The notes beneath the pieces were generated by a model. It ran no database searches and was not told where the DNA came from. It was given only the letters and a program-made list of their open reading frames with translations. DNA of 60,516 nt, from NCBI RefSeq assembly GCF_001936615.1, contig NZ_MLBF01000024.1:1-60516 (forward strand), given 5' to 3'. The DNA is from Desulfosporosinus metallidurans (lineage in GTDB: Bacteria; Bacillota; Desulfitobacteriia; Desulfitobacteriales; Desulfitobacteriaceae). Below are positions 58,471 through 60,516 of the stretch, piece after piece. Position 1 is the stretch's first letter. Every line of letters begins with the position of its first letter. The position numbers and the translations under genes were made by a program.

Positions 58471-59077
58471 TTATCCTCCTTTGCAAATCCTCATAGGTCA
58501 ATTCGGTTAAGGGGTGAATAGGACGTTTGCTTTCTCTCAAATATATTAAAGTGTGTTTCACACATGCCAACGTGCCTTTTTCTAAATCATCATACAAGGA
58601 TTGGCGCAACTTGTCCACTTTTGGAAAGTCACGACTGGATTCCGTTAGATCCGCACTATAAATAAGCATTTCCAAATGGGACATACCAGGTCTCCCCAAC
58701 GTATGATTCGCAATAGCCGCCAAGACGTCGGAATCTCCTACTTTAAAATAATGTTCTAACCAATAGGCCGAAAGACGTCCATGTAAAACATAAGGACTTT
58801 GTTCATCTTCAGGATAGTGAAGCAAATTCCAACGACGAGCAAGATCTAACTGATCCTTAATAGGGAGTTCTTTGGCTAAATCATGTGCTAACCCAGCGCA
58901 CCGTGCTTGGACTGGATCTAATCCATGATGTTTCGCCAAATTCACAGCATGATCGGCGACAGCCAAAATATGATTAAATCGCTCCTCCGAAAGAACGCGA
59001 GTCGCAAGATTCAGCACATCTTCCTCTCGTAATTCCACTTTTTCCTCGCTCCCCTTTATCTCTTTACTTTCTCTCAA
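58457..59077 (-). CDS. yqeK: HD-domain phosphohydrolase YqeK
   Basis: 206 residues. The HD motif is RCAGLAHDLAKELP and the downstream histidines are in HGRLSAYWLEHYF and ANHTLGRPGMSHLEM. Homologues hydrolyse Ap4A symmetrically to ADP. The gene overlaps rsfS by 14 nt and normally follows nadD; here an RRM gene and a terminator lie between them. Confidence 0.93.
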   Translation of the reverse strand: MRESKEIKGSEEKVELREEDVLNLATRVLSEERFNHILAVADHAVNLAKHHGLDPVQARCAGLAHDLAKELPIKDQLDLARRWNLLHYPEDEQSPYVLHGRLSAYWLEHYFKVGDSDVLAAIANHTLGRPGMSHLEMLIYSADLTESSRDFPKVDKLRQSLYDDLEKGTLACVKHTLIYLRESKRPIHPLTELTYEDLQRRINVGT

Positions 59078-59158
59078 TGTTCTATTGTACCAATTAAACC
59101 CTTCAACTGCAAAAATTATTTAGCGAACGGGCAAAGACACTTCCTCCCAACGCACAAA

Positions 59159-59188
59159 GAGACCCCCCACAATCAGTCCGAGGGTCTC
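59159..59188 (-). terminator. Terminator after the RRM gene
   Basis: GAGACCC and GGGTCTC arms around a 16-nt loop, followed by TTTGTG on the minus strand, about 24 nt past the RRM stop codon. The T tract is short. Confidence 0.6.
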
Positions 59189-59211
59189 CGACATAACAGT
59201 CTGTAAAGATT

Positions 59212-59463
59212 TCACATTTGTTTCGGCTTGGCTTCATTGACTGTTAAAGGTCGTCCACCATAATCTTTGCCATTTAGCTCTGTAGCTATACGTGACGCGT
59301 CCGCTTCATCGACCTCGATAAAACCGAATCCCCTAGAACGGCCGGTTTCACGGTCGGTAATAATCCGACTGCTTTCCACATGCCCATAACTGCCAAAAAA
59401 TTCACCGAGTTCGTCCGCAGTCGTATTCCACGGGAGATTGCCGACATATAGTGTTGTTGTCAT
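59212..59463 (-). CDS. RNA recognition motif (RRM) RNA-binding protein
   Basis: About 83 residues that are one RRM domain: RNP2 LYVGNLPW and RNP1 RSRGFGFIEV, with the beta-alpha-beta order intact. The ATG at 59463 has AAGAGGTGA upstream. Single-RRM proteins of this size are best known from cyanobacteria and also occur in some Firmicutes and deltaproteobacteria. They bind single-stranded RNA and may act in cold or stress RNA handling. It sits alone between nadD and yqeK. Confidence 0.93.
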   Translation of the reverse strand: MTTTLYVGNLPWNTTADELGEFFGSYGHVESSRIITDRETGRSRGFGFIEVDEADASRIATELNGKDYGGRPLTVNEAKPKQM

Positions 59464-59598
59464 TATAACTGTCACCTCTTGTCCAGAATTGATTCATTGA
59501 TCGTTCTTAGTATGATCAAATCCAGACAGAGTATGCGAACGTATCAATTGATAATTAAACGAACTGAGTGAATTTTTTAGAATTCCATTAAGTGCCTT

Positions 59599-60207
59599 CT
59601 AATTTCCGGCATAAAGCCCATTTTGTTGAATAAAAAGGCGAACGGGCTCAGGCAAAAGATAACGAATGGGTTGCCCATGCCTAACGCGGGAGCGAATATC
59701 CGTTGAAGAAATCGCTAAGGCCGGAACCTCCAAATGATGAATCCTGCCCTGAGCTTCCGGGTGTTCATGTTGGACCTTAAGAAGAAAATCACTCGCTTCA
59801 AACCCAGGACGGGCCGCACCAATAAAATGAGTCAGCGTTAAAATTTCTGCGGCCTCACGCCAAGAGAAAATCTCACGCAGAGCATCCGTACCTGTAATGA
59901 AATAAAGCTCATGGTCTGGCCAAGCGCGGCGCAAAATCCGTAATGTTTCCACAGTGTAAGACGGGCCTTTTCTCTCAATTTCCACGGCCGAACTATCAAA
60001 AGCTAGATTATCCTGAATGGCCCGTTCAACCATCTCATAACGTAATTCTGCGGCTGAGATGTCTCTTCGATTCTTATGAGGAGGGGTCCCAGTCGGGATA
60101 AAGAGCACTTTATTTAGATTAAACTCTCCCCTCGCCATTTCCGCAGCAACTAGATGCCCATAATGGATTGGGTCAAAAGTTCCACCCATAATACCTAATT
60201 TGTGCAT
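59599..60207 (-). CDS. nadD: Nicotinate-mononucleotide adenylyltransferase
   Basis: About 202 residues. The nucleotidyltransferase motif is GIMGGTFDPIHYGHL and the C-terminal ISSTDIRSRVRHGQPIRYLL carries the ISSTxxR signature. It makes deamido-NAD from NaMN and ATP. The ATG at 60207 follows GGGGG by 5 nt; an earlier start would add 4 residues. Confidence 0.96.
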   Translation of the reverse strand: MHKLGIMGGTFDPIHYGHLVAAEMARGEFNLNKVLFIPTGTPPHKNRRDISAAELRYEMVERAIQDNLAFDSSAVEIERKGPSYTVETLRILRRAWPDHELYFITGTDALREIFSWREAAEILTLTHFIGAARPGFEASDFLLKVQHEHPEAQGRIHHLEVPALAISSTDIRSRVRHGQPIRYLLPEPVRLFIQQNGLYAGN

Positions 60208-60392
60208 TTTTACCCCCATATTTCATTTTTGTTATATATTATAGTCTATTTAGCCTCTGTATGAATTTTACAGCCTCTTATTGTAAATTTCAATTATTTT
60301 GTGAGTTATCCTCCCATTTGTCTAATTTTCATTGAAAATGGCTACACCTCCCCCTACCCCAAAATTATATATCCTATTAAATTGTTTAATTT

Positions 60393-60516
60393 CTATGAGC
60401 TGCTAAAAACTAATTTAACTAATTCGGCTTTATACTTCAGCAGATATAGTCCTTTTAATAAAAGCCTTTTTCCTGACCCTTTTGGGCCATTTCCATTAAC
60501 GTCAACATCATTAACT
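60393..60516 (-). CDS. Possible 3' end of an unrecognised gene
   Basis: From the right edge an open frame on the minus strand runs 40 codons to a TAG at 60393 and includes GPKGSGKRLLLKGLYLLKYK. It has no match I recognise and may be chance. Between it and nadD (60220-60392) the sequence is AT-rich with no clear signal. Confidence 0.25.
   Translation of the reverse strand, partial: VNDVDVNGNGPKGSGKRLLLKGLYLLKYKAELVKLVFSSS

Overview
The window looks like the chromosome of an anaerobic, endospore-forming, nitrogen-fixing Clostridia member of the Desulfosporosinus/Desulfitobacterium type (Peptococcaceae sensu lato). The reasons are the Bacillus-like housekeeping order (lepA-hemW-hrcA-grpE-dnaK-dnaJ-prmA-rsmE-mtaB; yqfC-yqfD-pgpH-ybeY-dgkA-cdd-era-recO; comEA-comEC-holA), sporulation genes (spoIIP, yqfC, yqfD), a glycine T-box, a CIRCE operator, and a nif operon with nifI1-nifI2 ahead of nifH as in anaerobic Firmicutes. 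The genus is an inference. Nearly every gene is on the minus strand; rpsT is the only clear plus-strand gene.

Layout, left to right. 1-336: 5' part of dgt. 412-1770: a repeat element and a REP-associated tyrosine transposase (RAYT). 1789-9527: ppdK with its regulatory kinase/phosphorylase, a CcpN-like regulator and the T-box-controlled glyQS. 9554-17865: DUF4342 gene, recO, deoC, era, cdd, dgkA, ybeY, pgpH, yqfD, yqfC; the usual phoH between yqfD and pgpH is missing. 17980-21308: a sensor-kinase relic, yqeY, rpsU, HIT protein, mtaB, mazEF. 21784-32099: rsmE, prmA, the CIRCE-controlled hrcA-grpE-dnaK-dnaJ locus, hemW, lepA. 32651-33112: an acetyltransferase. 33226-44324: nifI1-I2-H-D-K-E-N-X-fdx-B-V preceded by a HutP-family gene and two intrinsic terminators. 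44449-52686: murJ, spoIIP, a holin-like membrane protein, rpsT, holA, comEC, comEA. 53472-60516: a frameshifted PIN-PhoH gene, leuS, rsfS, yqeK, an RRM protein, nadD.

Two things stand out. First, a HutP homologue is encoded directly upstream of the nif operon, and the gap between them holds a run of UAG/NAG triplets followed by a perfect 15-bp terminator. That is the architecture of HutP-dependent antitermination, here apparently controlling nitrogenase. Second, a modular family of long, highly structured intergenic repeats (copies at 412, 21401, 28691, 32284, 43134, 53015 and 54991) is scattered through the window together with shorter REP-like palindromes that also flank the single RAYT. 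In five of five testable copies one end of the repeat lies 0-2 nt from the stop codon of the preceding gene, always in the same orientation relative to transcription. One copy has entered the leader of the nif operon.
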